64,000 nucleotides of DNA from Microbacterium candidum (GTDB lineage Bacteria; Actinomycetota; Actinomycetes; Actinomycetales; Microbacteriaceae). The notes beneath the pieces were generated by a model. The model was not told where the DNA came from, ran no database searches, and saw only the letters and a program-made list of their open reading frames with translations. The DNA lies in the NCBI RefSeq assembly GCF_030315975.1, contig NZ_JASXSZ010000002.1, positions 248,001 to 312,000 of the forward strand, given 5' to 3'. Below, one piece after another: positions 50,789 to 60,641 of the stretch (its first letter is position 1; each line of letters opens with the position of its first letter). Both the position numbers and the translations under genes were made by a program.

Positions 50789-51790
50789 TCAGGGGCGGGC
50801 GGTGCTCGACCGCACGACGAGGGGCGCCGGGACGGTTTCGAAGGCGGGCTCGGCATCCGTCTCGATGGATGCCACGAGCAGCGCGAGCGCCCGCTCGCCG
50901 AGCGTGTCGAAGTCCTGTCGGACGGTCGTGAGCGGCGGGCGATAATCCGCAGCATCCGCGATGTCGTCGAAGCCCACCACGCTGATGTCGTCGGGGACGC
51001 GCCGGCCCGCCTCGGTGAGCGCGCGCAGCGCGCCGAGCGCCATCTGGTCGTTCGCGGCGAACACCGCGGTGGCGTCGACAGGAAGCGACGCGGAGGCGAC
51101 GAATCCGGATGCCGACGACCAATCGCCGTGCACCACCTCGGGCGCCTCGACACCGGCCTCCGCGAGCGCATCGCGCCAGCCGCGCTCACGCTCGGCAGCG
51201 GCGAACGATCCTTCGGGGCCGGCGATGTGGTGCACGGTGGAGTGTCCGAGGGCGAAGAGATGCTCGACAGCCGCGCGGGCGCCGCCCGCATGGTCGGTCT
51301 CGACGACGCCGACCCGCGCCGCCCCGCCGAAGGCGGAACCCGGGGGCGCGTCGACGACGACGAGGGCGAGCTCGGCGGGGATGGCGGCATCTTGCACCAG
51401 ACGCGTCGCCTCGTTGAGCACGATCGCACCGTCGACGCCCTGCTCGCGCAGCTGCACGAAGGCCTCGCCGATCGAACCCGCAGCTCCCAGGGTCACCACA
51501 ACGAGCGCGTAGCCGCGGGATGCAGCGGCATCCGCCACCGCCTGGAGCATCCGCGAGTTCCCGACCGTCGCGAGCGTCGCGGCGACGAGGCCGATCGTCT
51601 GGCTGCGACCGGTGCGGAGGGCACGAGCCGCGCGGTGCGGACGATAATCGAGCTCCGCCATCGCCGCCTCGACACGGGCGCGGGTGGCAGGGTCGACGCG
51701 CGGGCTGCCGTTCACGACCCGCGAGACGGTCTGCCCGGACACCCCGGCCAGTGCGGCGACATCCGCCATCGATACGCGCTTCGGGTCCAC
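50789..51790 (-). CDS. LacI-family repressor of the galactose genes
   Basis: A 333-residue regulator: HTH VSMADVAALAGVSGQTVSRVVNGSPRVDPATRARVEAAM, hinge LDYRPHRAARALRTGRS, then the sugar-binding domain ending VGFDDIADAADYRPPLTTVRQD. GTG 51790 follows GGGGAGG. Divergent from galT across twin GTGTTGACG operators, so it very likely represses galTK and itself and is released by galactose or a phosphate ester of it. Confidence 0.93.
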   Translation of the reverse strand: MDPKRVSMADVAALAGVSGQTVSRVVNGSPRVDPATRARVEAAMAELDYRPHRAARALRTGRSQTIGLVAATLATVGNSRMLQAVADAAASRGYALVVVTLGAAGSIGEAFVQLREQGVDGAIVLNEATRLVQDAAIPAELALVVVDAPPGSAFGGAARVGVVETDHAGGARAAVEHLFALGHSTVHHIAGPEGSFAAAERERGWRDALAEAGVEAPEVVHGDWSSASGFVASASLPVDATAVFAANDQMALGALRALTEAGRRVPDDISVVGFDDIADAADYRPPLTTVRQDFDTLGERALALLVASIETDAEPAFETVPAPLVVRSSTARP

Positions 51791-51804
51791 CGCATGCCTC
51801 CCCC

Positions 51805-51820
51805 GTGTTGACGCTAACAT
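51805..51820. promoter_or_regulatory. LacI-type operator O1
   Basis: GTGTTGACGCTAACAT matches O2 at 13 of 16 positions, with the CG-centred symmetry typical of LacI-family boxes. It is 14 nt from the repressor's start codon. Confidence 0.7.
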
Positions 51821-51835
51821 AGCATCCCTGTTACC

Positions 51836-51851
51836 GTGTTGACGTGAACAC
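51836..51851. promoter_or_regulatory. LacI-type operator O2 overlapping galT start
   Basis: GTGTTGACGTGAACAC is palindromic at 14 of 16 positions and contains the galT initiation codon GTG at 51844. Its distance to O1 is 31 bp, three helical turns, placing both on one DNA face. Confidence 0.7.
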
Positions 51852-53019
51852 ACCTGAGGTCCTCGGCGCGGGAGTCGTCAAGCGCGCCACGGTGCTCGCA
51901 GACGGCCGCGACCTCGTCTACTACGACGACCCCGGCACGACGCTCGGCTCCGACCGCGCGGTCGACGCACGCGCGCTCGACCCGCGCCCCGAGACCGCGA
52001 CGATGCGTCTCGATGTGCTGACCGGCGATTGGATCACGATCGCCGCCGCGCGCCAGAACCGCGTGATGCTGCCGAGCGCCGACGCCGACCCGCTCGCCCC
52101 GCAGTCCCCCACGAACCCCAGTGAAGTGCCCTCTCGCTACGACGTCGCGGTGTTCGAGAACCGCTCGCCCTCGTTCGGGCCCGCCCTCGCGGATGAGCGC
52201 GGCACCGCGCCCGCCGCCGACGACGCCCCCCGAGGTCTCGCCGACCTCGACGAGCTCGGCCTCGGCCGCACCCGCACGAGCGTCGGCCGCTGCGAGGTCG
52301 TGTGCTTCAGCCCCGAGCACAGCGGTTCGTTCGGAACGCAGACGGTGACACGCGCCCGCACCGTCATCGAGGCGTGGGCCGACCGCACTGCGGCGCTGTC
52401 GTCGCTGCCCGGCATCGAGCAGGTCTTCCCGTTCGAGAACCGCGGCGAGGCGATCGGCGTCACGCTGCCGCATCCGCACGGTCAGATCTACGCCTACCCC
52501 TACGTCACGCCGCGCACCCGGCGGGTCCTCGATGCGATCGAGCAGACCGGGCCCGACCTCTTCGATCGCATCCTCGCTTTCGAGCGCTCCTCGTCCCGCG
52601 TCATCCTCGAGGGCGAGCACTGGACCGCCTTCGTGCCGTTCGCCGCCCGCTGGCCCCTCGAGGTGCACCTCATGCCGCACCGGCACGTCCCCGACTTCAC
52701 CGCCCTCGACGAGACCGAGCGCGACGAGCTCGCCCCCCTGTACCTGCGACTGCTGCGCGGCGTCGACGCCCTCTACGACTCCCCGACGCCGTACATCGCG
52801 GCCTGGCATCAGGCCCCGGTGCGCGTCGGACGGCATGCCGTGCGCCTGCACCTGCAGCTCACGTCGCCGCGGCGCGCCGCCGACAAGCTGAAGTTCCTCG
52901 CCGGATCCGAGGCGGCGATGTGGGCGTGGACCGCAGAGATCCCGCCGGAGACCTCCGCGGCGCGACTGCGCGAAGCCGTCGAGAGCGTCGCCGACCCGAG
53001 AAGCGAGGGACACGAATGA
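51844..53019 (+). CDS. galT: Galactose-1-phosphate uridylyltransferase
   Basis: A 391-residue HIT-superfamily enzyme. The active-site HPHGQ (210-214) carries the uridylylated His212. CEVVCFSPEHSGSF and PFAARWPLEVHLMPHRH are further family landmarks. It exchanges UMP between UDP-glucose and galactose 1-phosphate. GTG 51844 lies within operator O2 and has no Shine-Dalgarno, so leaderless initiation is likely. The stop overlaps galK (ATGA). Confidence 0.95.
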   Translation: MNTPEVLGAGVVKRATVLADGRDLVYYDDPGTTLGSDRAVDARALDPRPETATMRLDVLTGDWITIAAARQNRVMLPSADADPLAPQSPTNPSEVPSRYDVAVFENRSPSFGPALADERGTAPAADDAPRGLADLDELGLGRTRTSVGRCEVVCFSPEHSGSFGTQTVTRARTVIEAWADRTAALSSLPGIEQVFPFENRGEAIGVTLPHPHGQIYAYPYVTPRTRRVLDAIEQTGPDLFDRILAFERSSSRVILEGEHWTAFVPFAARWPLEVHLMPHRHVPDFTALDETERDELAPLYLRLLRGVDALYDSPTPYIAAWHQAPVRVGRHAVRLHLQLTSPRRAADKLKFLAGSEAAMWAWTAEIPPETSAARLREAVESVADPRSEGHE

Positions 53020-54221
53020 GCCGGAATGCTGCGCCCACAGGCTCCGCGACGCGAGCGGCGAGTGAGGCGGTCGTGGCGACGGCCCGCGCCCTGCTCTTCG
53101 CGCTGACCGGCGCCGAGCCCGACGGCGTCTGGTCGGCACCCGGCCGCGTCAACCTCATCGGCGAGCACACGGACTACAACGACGGCTACGCGATGCCGTT
53201 CGCGATCGACCACCGCACCGTCGCCGCCGTTCGTCGGCGGGAGGACGGTCGCATGCGCGTCGCCTCGACGTTCTCGCCCGAGCCCGTCGAGATCGACCTC
53301 GCCGACCTCTCCGGCGCGGAGTTCCCGCGCGACGCGATGCCGGAGTGGGCCGCGTATCCGCTCGGCGTCGCCTGGGCGCTCGGGACTGCCGGCCGTGAGG
53401 GCGTCGACATCGCCCTCGCCTCCGACGTGCCCGTCGGGGCGGGACTCTCGTCATCCGCCGCGATCGAGGGTGCGACCGCATCCGCCCTCCGCGACCTGTG
53501 GGGGCTCGACCTCGATGCGACCGCGCTCGCCCGCATCGGCCGCCGCGCCGAGAACGACGCCGTCGGCGCGCCGACCGGGATCATGGACCAGCTGGCGTCG
53601 ATGCTCGGACGCCGGGATGCCGCGATCTTCATCGACTGCCGTTCGCTCGAAGGCACGCCCGTCGACCTCGGCTTCGCCGCCGCCGGCCTCGAGCTGCTCG
53701 TGATCGACACCCGCGTGCAGCACGCGCACTCGACGGGCGGCTACGGCGACCGTCGCGCCGCCTGTGAGCGCGGCGCCGCGGCGCTCGGCATGCCGGCGCT
53801 GCGGGACCTCTCCACCGCGGATCTCGACCGGGCCCGCAGCATCCTCGATGACGTCACGTTCCGCCGCGTGCGCCACGTCGTCACGGAGGACCAGCGCGTG
53901 CTCGACACGGTGCACGTCCTGCGCGCGGAAGGGCCGCTGGCGATCGGCGATCTGCTCGTCGCCTCTCACGTCTCGCTCCGCGACGACTTCGAGGTCTCGT
54001 GCCCCGAGCTCGACACCGCGGTCGACGCGGCGCTGGCCGCCGGCGCCCTCGGCGCCCGCATGACCGGCGGTGGATTCGGCGGCAGCGCCATCGCCCTCGT
54101 CGCACGGGAGAAGACGGATGCCGTGGCGGACGCCGTCACACGCGCGTTCGCCGACGCGGGCTTCACGGCTCCGGCCGTCTTCACGGTGCAGCCGTCGGAG
54201 GGCGCTCGCCGCGACGCCTGA
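53016..54221 (+). CDS. galK: Galactokinase
   Basis: A 401-residue GHMP kinase. The galactokinase signature GRVNLIGEHTDYNDGY starts at 43, the ATP motif is PVGAGLSSSAAIEGA and the third motif MTGGGFGGSAIALV. It phosphorylates galactose at C1. ATG 53016 overlaps the galT stop. Following GC-rich inverted repeat at 54279-54323 may end the transcript. Confidence 0.95.
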   Translation: MSRNAAPTGSATRAASEAVVATARALLFALTGAEPDGVWSAPGRVNLIGEHTDYNDGYAMPFAIDHRTVAAVRRREDGRMRVASTFSPEPVEIDLADLSGAEFPRDAMPEWAAYPLGVAWALGTAGREGVDIALASDVPVGAGLSSSAAIEGATASALRDLWGLDLDATALARIGRRAENDAVGAPTGIMDQLASMLGRRDAAIFIDCRSLEGTPVDLGFAAAGLELLVIDTRVQHAHSTGGYGDRRAACERGAAALGMPALRDLSTADLDRARSILDDVTFRRVRHVVTEDQRVLDTVHVLRAEGPLAIGDLLVASHVSLRDDFEVSCPELDTAVDAALAAGALGARMTGGGFGGSAIALVAREKTDAVADAVTRAFADAGFTAPAVFTVQPSEGARRDA

Positions 54222-54278
54222 CCCGGCACACTCGGGGCGCCTGAACGGCCGGCCCGGGGGCGGCTGACCCTGGCGGAA

Positions 54279-55199
<921 letters not shown>

Positions 55200-55210
55200 C
55201 CCGTATCGAG

Positions 55211-55242
55211 AAGGCCCCCGCCTCCGAAGAGACGGGGGCCTT
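55211..55242. terminator. Bidirectional hairpin terminator
   Basis: AAGGCCCCCG (55211-55220) and CGGGGGCCTT (55233-55242) form a 10-bp stem with a 12-nt loop, A-rich on the left and T-containing on the right. It lies between the convergent hydrolase and GH3 genes and can serve both. Confidence 0.8.
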
Positions 55243-55264
55243 CCGTATCCGGCCGGCCGGTGGA

Positions 55265-57571
55265 TCAGCCCTGCGCGGCGTTGGCCATCGCGATGAGACC
55301 GTCGATCATCTCCTCGCTGACGCCCTCGCCGCCTCCGGCGAGACCCGCCATCATGCCGACGCGGCCGATCGGGAACGACTCCATCATCTTGCTCATGTCG
55401 ACGCCCTCCGGCATGATCGACGCCGTCTCGTCACCCAGACCGCCCATCATCTGAGCCATAGCGGCCTGTACGATCGGGCCCGCGATCGGGTGGCGCATGA
55501 CCTCCCCGAGCGACGAGGAGCGCGACAGCGGCAGCGTGAACGCGTCGCCCACGATGGCGACTGTGGTGTTCGAGCGGATGTCGCGGCTGGAGGCGGCGAC
55601 CTCGATCGTGTACTCGCCGCCCTCGACGATCCAGCGGTCGGCGCTGACGTTCCAGTACGCGAGGTCCTTGCGACGGACCGTGAGGGTCACCGTCTCGGTC
55701 TGGCCGGGCTCCAGGGCGACGGAGGCGAACGCCTTCAGCTCACGCGGCGCGCGCTGCACCGCGGAGCCGGACAGGGACGTGTAGACCTGAACGACCTCGC
55801 GGCCGGCGCGCTCGCCCGTGTTGGTCACCGCGACCGTCACCTCGACGTCGCCGTTCGCGTCGACGGCGGCGTTCGAGTCCCCGTACGCGAACGTAGTGTA
55901 CGACAGGCCGTGCCCGAACGGGAACGTGACGCCCATGCGACGCACGTCGTACCACCGGTAGCCGACGTACAGGCCCTCGCCGTAGCGGACGTGCAGGAAC
56001 TCGCCCGGGAAATCGAGGAACGCGGGGGTGTCCTCGAGGCGCTCCGGAATCGTCTCGGTCAGCTTGCCGGACGGGTTCACGTCGCCGAAGAGCACATCCG
56101 CGGTCGCGCCGCCGCCCGCCTGGCCGAGCAGCCACCCCTCGAGGATCGCCGGCACGCGGTCCGCGAACGGCAGCGCCACGACGCCTCCGTTGGAGAGCAC
56201 CACGACCGTGTTCGGGTTCGCGGCGAGCACCGCGTCGAGCAGCGCGAGCTGCGCGGCGGGGATGTCGATGTCCTCGCGGTCGTAGCCCTCGGACTCGAGA
56301 CGGGCGGGCAGGCCCAAGAACACGACGGCGACCTCGGCGGTGGATGCGGCGGCCACGGCCTCCGCACGCAGCGACGCGGTCTCCTCCTCCGACACCTGCA
56401 GCGCGTTGCTGAAGCCCGGCGCGTACGCGACCACGCCGGTCGCGGCAGCGCGGATCTCGTCGAGCGCGTTGTCCAGGCGCGTCGGGTTGATCATCGAGGA
56501 CCCGGCGCCCTGGTAGCGGGGCTTCTGCGCGAACTCGCCGATGACAGCGATCTTCGCGTCCTTCGCCAACGGCAGCACGCCGCCCTCGTTCTTCAGGAGC
56601 ACGATCGAACGCCCCGCCGCCTCACGCGCGAGCGCGTGATGGGCGTCGACGTCCAGCGGACCAGCGACCGCCCCGGCGCCGGCCTGCGCCTTGCGCACGA
56701 GGTCGAGGACGCGGTCCGCCGCGACATCCACCGCCTCCTCGCCGAGCGAGCCCTCGCGGACGGCCGCGACGATCTGCGCGTCGGTGACACCGTTCGACGA
56801 CGGCATCTCCAGGTCCAGACCCGCCGGAAGCCCGACGACGCGGTCGTTCACGGCACCCCAGTCGGAGACGACGAGGCCCTCGAAGCCCCACTCGTCGCGC
56901 AGCACCTGCGTGAGCAGCCACGGGTCCTCCGACGCGTACACGCCGTTGATGCGGTTGTAGGAGCACATCACCGTCCACGGCTGCGCGTCCTCGACGACGC
57001 GCTGGAAGCCGCGCAGGTAGATCTCGCGCAGCGGACGCGGGTCGACGTCGCTCGACGCCCGCATCCGGTCGTTCTCCTGGTTGTTGGCGGCGAAATGCTT
57101 CAGCGACGTGCCGACGCCCTTCGACTGGATGCCGTTGACGATCGCCGCGCCCAGCACGCCGGAGACGATCGGGTCCTCGGAGAGGTACTCGAAGTTGCGG
57201 CCGCACAACGGCGAACGCTTGATGTTGATGCCGGGACCGAGCAGCACCGCGACATTCTCGATCGACGTCTCGATGCCGAGCGCCTCGCCCACGCGGTGGA
57301 TCAGCTCGACATCCCACGACGACCCGAGGCCGACCGCCGGCGGGAAACACGTCGCCGGGACGCTGTCGCCGATGCCGAGGTGGTCGCCGGACTCGCGCTG
57401 CTTGCGCAGACCGTGCGGGCCGTCGGTGACCATGATCGCCGGCACGCCGACGCGTTCGATCGGCTTCGTGTACCAGAAGCTCGCGCCGCTCGTGAGCGAC
57501 GCCTTCTCCTCGAGGGTGAGGTCGGATGCGGTGACCTCGAGTGCGGTGCCAGTTGCGGTGACATCGGTCAT
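55265..57571 (-). CDS. GH3 beta-glucosidase
   Basis: A 768-residue family 3 glycoside hydrolase: TIM-barrel N-domain with nucleophile Asp237 in GLVVSDWGAV and KHFAANNQENDR, a second alpha/beta domain around 330-520 (SEGYDREDIDIP), a fibronectin-III-like domain (about 570-665), and an unusual Met/Gly-rich C-terminal tail of about 90 residues. No signal peptide, so it cleaves imported beta-glucosides. ATG 57571. It follows the MFS gene, probably its importer. Confidence 0.93.
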   Translation of the reverse strand: MTDVTATGTALEVTASDLTLEEKASLTSGASFWYTKPIERVGVPAIMVTDGPHGLRKQRESGDHLGIGDSVPATCFPPAVGLGSSWDVELIHRVGEALGIETSIENVAVLLGPGINIKRSPLCGRNFEYLSEDPIVSGVLGAAIVNGIQSKGVGTSLKHFAANNQENDRMRASSDVDPRPLREIYLRGFQRVVEDAQPWTVMCSYNRINGVYASEDPWLLTQVLRDEWGFEGLVVSDWGAVNDRVVGLPAGLDLEMPSSNGVTDAQIVAAVREGSLGEEAVDVAADRVLDLVRKAQAGAGAVAGPLDVDAHHALAREAAGRSIVLLKNEGGVLPLAKDAKIAVIGEFAQKPRYQGAGSSMINPTRLDNALDEIRAAATGVVAYAPGFSNALQVSEEETASLRAEAVAAASTAEVAVVFLGLPARLESEGYDREDIDIPAAQLALLDAVLAANPNTVVVLSNGGVVALPFADRVPAILEGWLLGQAGGGATADVLFGDVNPSGKLTETIPERLEDTPAFLDFPGEFLHVRYGEGLYVGYRWYDVRRMGVTFPFGHGLSYTTFAYGDSNAAVDANGDVEVTVAVTNTGERAGREVVQVYTSLSGSAVQRAPRELKAFASVALEPGQTETVTLTVRRKDLAYWNVSADRWIVEGGEYTIEVAASSRDIRSNTTVAIVGDAFTLPLSRSSSLGEVMRHPIAGPIVQAAMAQMMGGLGDETASIMPEGVDMSKMMESFPIGRVGMMAGLAGGGEGVSEEMIDGLIAMANAAQG

Positions 57572-57646
57572 GCGGGCGTCCTTTCGGTTGGAGGGGTGTG
57601 GTGCCCGGGGCGGCACGAAGGATGCTTCGCACCGCCCCGGAGTCAT

Positions 57647-58945
57647 TCAGCGGGTCGCCTTGATGAACCAGACGCAGAACGCGCCGAGGATCGAGAGGAC
57701 GATGCCGACGGGGAAGAGCCCTGCGTAGCCGAAGGTCAGCGCGATCGCGCCGCCGACCGCCGGGGCGAGCGTCTGCGGCAAGGTCGCGGCGATGTTCACC
57801 ACGCCGAGGTCCTTCGCGAACGACTTCGCCGACGGGAGGACCTGGCTCATCAGGGCCGTGTCGACCGCCTGGAACATGCCGAAGCCGAGACCCATGACGA
57901 AGGTCATGACCATCCAGGACGTGATGGTCGGCGAGATCCACGGCAGCAACAGTGCGAGTCCCATGACGACCGACGAGCCGAACACGAACGGCTTGCGGCG
58001 GCCGATCTTGTCGGAGAGCGGCCCGGAGATCGCCGTCGTGATCAAGACACCCGCAATGCTGATGAGCCCCAGGAGCGGGATGACCGTCTCGGGCTTCGAG
58101 ACGTGGAGGTAGTCGGTCAGGATGTACAGCTGGTAGCCGGTGACCGCGAAGTAGCCGGTGTAGAGAAGCAGGCGGCCGGTGAATGCCCAGAAGAAGTCGG
58201 GGTGCTTGACCGGGTTGACCCAGAAGGTGCGGAGGAAGTCACCGAGGCTGAACGGCTCGCGTGCGAAGTTCGTGCTCGGGTGGTCCGGGTTGAACACGAC
58301 GAACAGCGTGAGAACGACGAGCGCAGTGACGGCGAAGATGACGTAGCCGACGGAAATGCTGTGGAAGAACAGCGCTCCCAGGATCGAGCCACCGAGCGCA
58401 CCGACCATGAGACCGATGCCCGAGAGCGTCGCGAACGTACCACGACGAGCGATCGGCACGCGGTCTGGCATGATCGCCGACAGCGGGCCCTGCGCGAAGT
58501 TGTACGCGATCTGGACGAGGACCCAGGCGACGACGAATCCGGGAAGAGTGTTCGCGAATGCCATCCCGATCAGCGCGAGCGCTCCGGCGAGCGCGCCGAG
58601 GATCATCCACGGAGCACGACGACCGAAGCGCGATCGGGTCCGGTCCGAGATCTGTCCGGCGATCGGCTGAGCGATCATGGCCGCGATCGCGCCGATGGTG
58701 CTGATGATCACCATGTTCGCGAGCTTGTCGTTGTCGCCGAGGGCCACGCGAACCTGCTCGGGCAGCAGGACGCCCGGCACCGAGCCCCAGATCGCGAAGA
58801 TCACGAAGTTGGCGGGAAGGACCCACCACAGGAGGCGTCGGACGCCCTTGATGGGAGCGGGCGGGTCGTCCTCGCCGGAAGCGGTGGCGACGAACGTGGT
58901 CTCGGTGATCGGCGCGGCTGGCGCGGACTCGGACGGCAGTGTCAT
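57647..58945 (-). CDS. MFS sugar transporter A
   Basis: A 432-residue carrier with about 12 helices after a 35-residue cytosolic N-tail. SDRTRSRFGRRAPWM in loop 2 and SDKIGRRKPFVF in loop 8 are GPH/MFS cation-sugar symporter features. It is 75 nt upstream of the GH3 gene and divergent from a TetR gene, so it likely imports the glucoside. It is a clear paralogue of the carrier at 61982-63295. Confidence 0.9.
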   Translation of the reverse strand: MTLPSESAPAAPITETTFVATASGEDDPPAPIKGVRRLLWWVLPANFVIFAIWGSVPGVLLPEQVRVALGDNDKLANMVIISTIGAIAAMIAQPIAGQISDRTRSRFGRRAPWMILGALAGALALIGMAFANTLPGFVVAWVLVQIAYNFAQGPLSAIMPDRVPIARRGTFATLSGIGLMVGALGGSILGALFFHSISVGYVIFAVTALVVLTLFVVFNPDHPSTNFAREPFSLGDFLRTFWVNPVKHPDFFWAFTGRLLLYTGYFAVTGYQLYILTDYLHVSKPETVIPLLGLISIAGVLITTAISGPLSDKIGRRKPFVFGSSVVMGLALLLPWISPTITSWMVMTFVMGLGFGMFQAVDTALMSQVLPSAKSFAKDLGVVNIAATLPQTLAPAVGGAIALTFGYAGLFPVGIVLSILGAFCVWFIKATR

Positions 58946-58991
58946 GGGATTCCTTCGGGTGTGGCAGGAAGCGCTCGCCTCTGAGCGCAAC

Positions 58992-59014
58992 AAAACCTTA
59001 CGACACTCGGTTTT
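58992..59014. promoter_or_regulatory. Candidate TetR operator
   Basis: AAAACC (58992-58997) and GGTTTT (59009-59014) form an inverted repeat with an 11-nt spacer, followed by a second GAGTTTTC at 59028-59035. It lies between the divergent MFS and TetR genes. Confidence 0.45.
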
Positions 59015-59052
59015 CACGCACAAGAGCGAGTTTTCCGGTCTACGCTCGAAGC

Positions 59053-59691
59053 ATGGCCAAGAGAGGTTCGTACGCCAAGGGCGTCGCCAAGCGCGAGGAG
59101 ATCCTCACGAGCGCGCTGGACGTGATCGCCCGCGAGGGCTTCCGCAAGGCATCCGTCCGGGAGATCGCAGATGCCGTGGGCCTCAGCCAGGCGGGGCTCC
59201 TCCACTACTTCGGCTCGAAGGAGCAGCTGTTCGTCGAGATCATGCGCAAGCGCGACGAGGTCGACACCGAGCACTTCGACCTCGACTCCTCGCACTACAA
59301 CCCGATGCGCGAGGGCTACCTCCGGGTCATCCGCCACAACAGCGAGGTCCCTGGAGTCGTCGAGCTCTTCTCGCGCCTCGCCGTCGAGGCGAGCGACGTC
59401 GAGCACCCCGCGCACGAGTACTTCCTCCAGCGCAGCGCGCTCATCCGCGAGCTGTTCACGAAGTCGATCGCCGAGGAGCAGGAAGCGGGCCGCGTGACCG
59501 ACAAGGTCGATGCCGAGGTGCTCGCGCGCATCCTCCAGGCCGTGTCCGACGGGATGCAGCTGCAGTGGCTGCTCGACCGCGACGTCGACATGGCAGCCAC
59601 GGTGGACGCCCTCTTCACCCTCCTCGGCGCCGCCCCGGCGAACACCGCCGCGAGCGCGCCGGCGGGCGAGACATCCACAGCAGACTCATAA
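59053..59691 (+). CDS. TetR-family transcriptional regulator
   Basis: A 212-residue regulator with the HTH ILTSALDVIAREGFRKASVREIADAVGLSQAGLLHYFGSKEQLF and a helical ligand domain. The C-terminal 25 residues are Ala/Ser/Pro-rich. ATG 59053 is the family-typical start; ATG 58939 would extend into the operator. Divergent to the MFS-GH3 operon, it is the probable repressor. Confidence 0.9.
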   Translation: MAKRGSYAKGVAKREEILTSALDVIAREGFRKASVREIADAVGLSQAGLLHYFGSKEQLFVEIMRKRDEVDTEHFDLDSSHYNPMREGYLRVIRHNSEVPGVVELFSRLAVEASDVEHPAHEYFLQRSALIRELFTKSIAEEQEAGRVTDKVDAEVLARILQAVSDGMQLQWLLDRDVDMAATVDALFTLLGAAPANTAASAPAGETSTADS

Positions 59692-59767
59692 CGATTCGGG
59701 AACGAGCGCGGATTCCGAATACTTAACCTCGCTAGGTTTTCATCTCCGACACATCGAAGGAGATGAC

Positions 59768-60580
59768 ATGCGAAAGTTCCTCCCCCGCATCGCGATCGCG
59801 GCCGTGGTCGCCATCGGCGCCACGACCCTCACCGGCTGGGCGGTCTCGGCCGCGAACGCGGCACCCGCATCCGTGGGAACGGCCGCGGCGAGCCCAGCCA
59901 CCTCGAACCGTGACGCCACCGTGCAGATCTACCTGACTCGGCACGGCAAGACGATCCTGAACTCGCTCGACCGCGTGCAGGGCTGGTCCGACTCGCCGCT
60001 GACGGCGGCAGGCCGCGACGTCGCGGAGACCGTCGGCAAGAACCTCAGCGCGCGCGAGGGGACCTTCGACGCCGCCTATTCGGCCGACATGGTCCGTCAC
60101 TTCGAGACCGCGTCGATCATGCTCAAGGCGATGGGCTCGAAGCTCACGCCGACGCGACTGGAGGGCCTGCGCGAGATCGACTTCGGGAAGTTCGAGGGCG
60201 CCGAGAACGCGAAGATGTACGGCCCGATCATGGCGAAGCTCGGCATCACGAACCCGGCCGACCTGTTCACCCACAACCTCGACGAGCTCATGAGCGCCAT
60301 GAAGACCGTGGCATCCACCCCCGACCTTCCGGCCGAGGACTGCGCCGACGTCGACGTGCGTATGATGGCGTCGCTGAACGAGATCGCCTCGGATGCGGCG
60401 AAGCATCGCGAGGGCAAGGTACTCGTCGTCTCGAGCGGCATCTCGATCTCGTGCGTGCTCGAATCGATGGGCGCCGAGACTCCGGCCACGGGCATCGCGA
60501 ACGGTGCGGTGAACCTGCTCGAGTACAAGGGCGGTGCCTGGACCGTGAAGTCCGTCAACGACACGAGCTACGCGCAGTGA
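59768..60580 (+). CDS. Secreted histidine-phosphatase-fold protein lacking the second catalytic His
   Basis: A 270-residue protein with a signal peptide (residues 1-31, cleavage after ANA) and the phosphoglycerate-mutase-like fold: Arg58-His59-Gly60 (YLTRHGKT), Arg110 (SADMVRHFETA) and Glu136 (LREIDFGKFEG). Where the family has VSHG near the C-terminus it reads VVSSG (Ser223), so the second active-site His is missing. It may be inactive, or a divergent enzyme. ATG 59768 follows AAGGAGATG. A hairpin ends the gene. Confidence 0.85.
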   Translation: MRKFLPRIAIAAVVAIGATTLTGWAVSAANAAPASVGTAAASPATSNRDATVQIYLTRHGKTILNSLDRVQGWSDSPLTAAGRDVAETVGKNLSAREGTFDAAYSADMVRHFETASIMLKAMGSKLTPTRLEGLREIDFGKFEGAENAKMYGPIMAKLGITNPADLFTHNLDELMSAMKTVASTPDLPAEDCADVDVRMMASLNEIASDAAKHREGKVLVVSSGISISCVLESMGAETPATGIANGAVNLLEYKGGAWTVKSVNDTSYAQ

Positions 60581-60587
60581 CGTCCCG

Positions 60588-60623
60588 GCGAAGGGCGGTG
60601 CTCTCAGGAGTGCCGCCCTTCGC
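60588..60623 (+). terminator. Hairpin terminator
   Basis: GCGAAGGGCGG (60588-60598) pairs with CCGCCCTTCGC (60613-60623), 11 bp with a 14-nt loop that can add CTC/GAG. It is 7 nt after the histidine phosphatase stop. Confidence 0.8.
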
Positions 60624-60641
60624 TGCGCCTACGATGCATCC

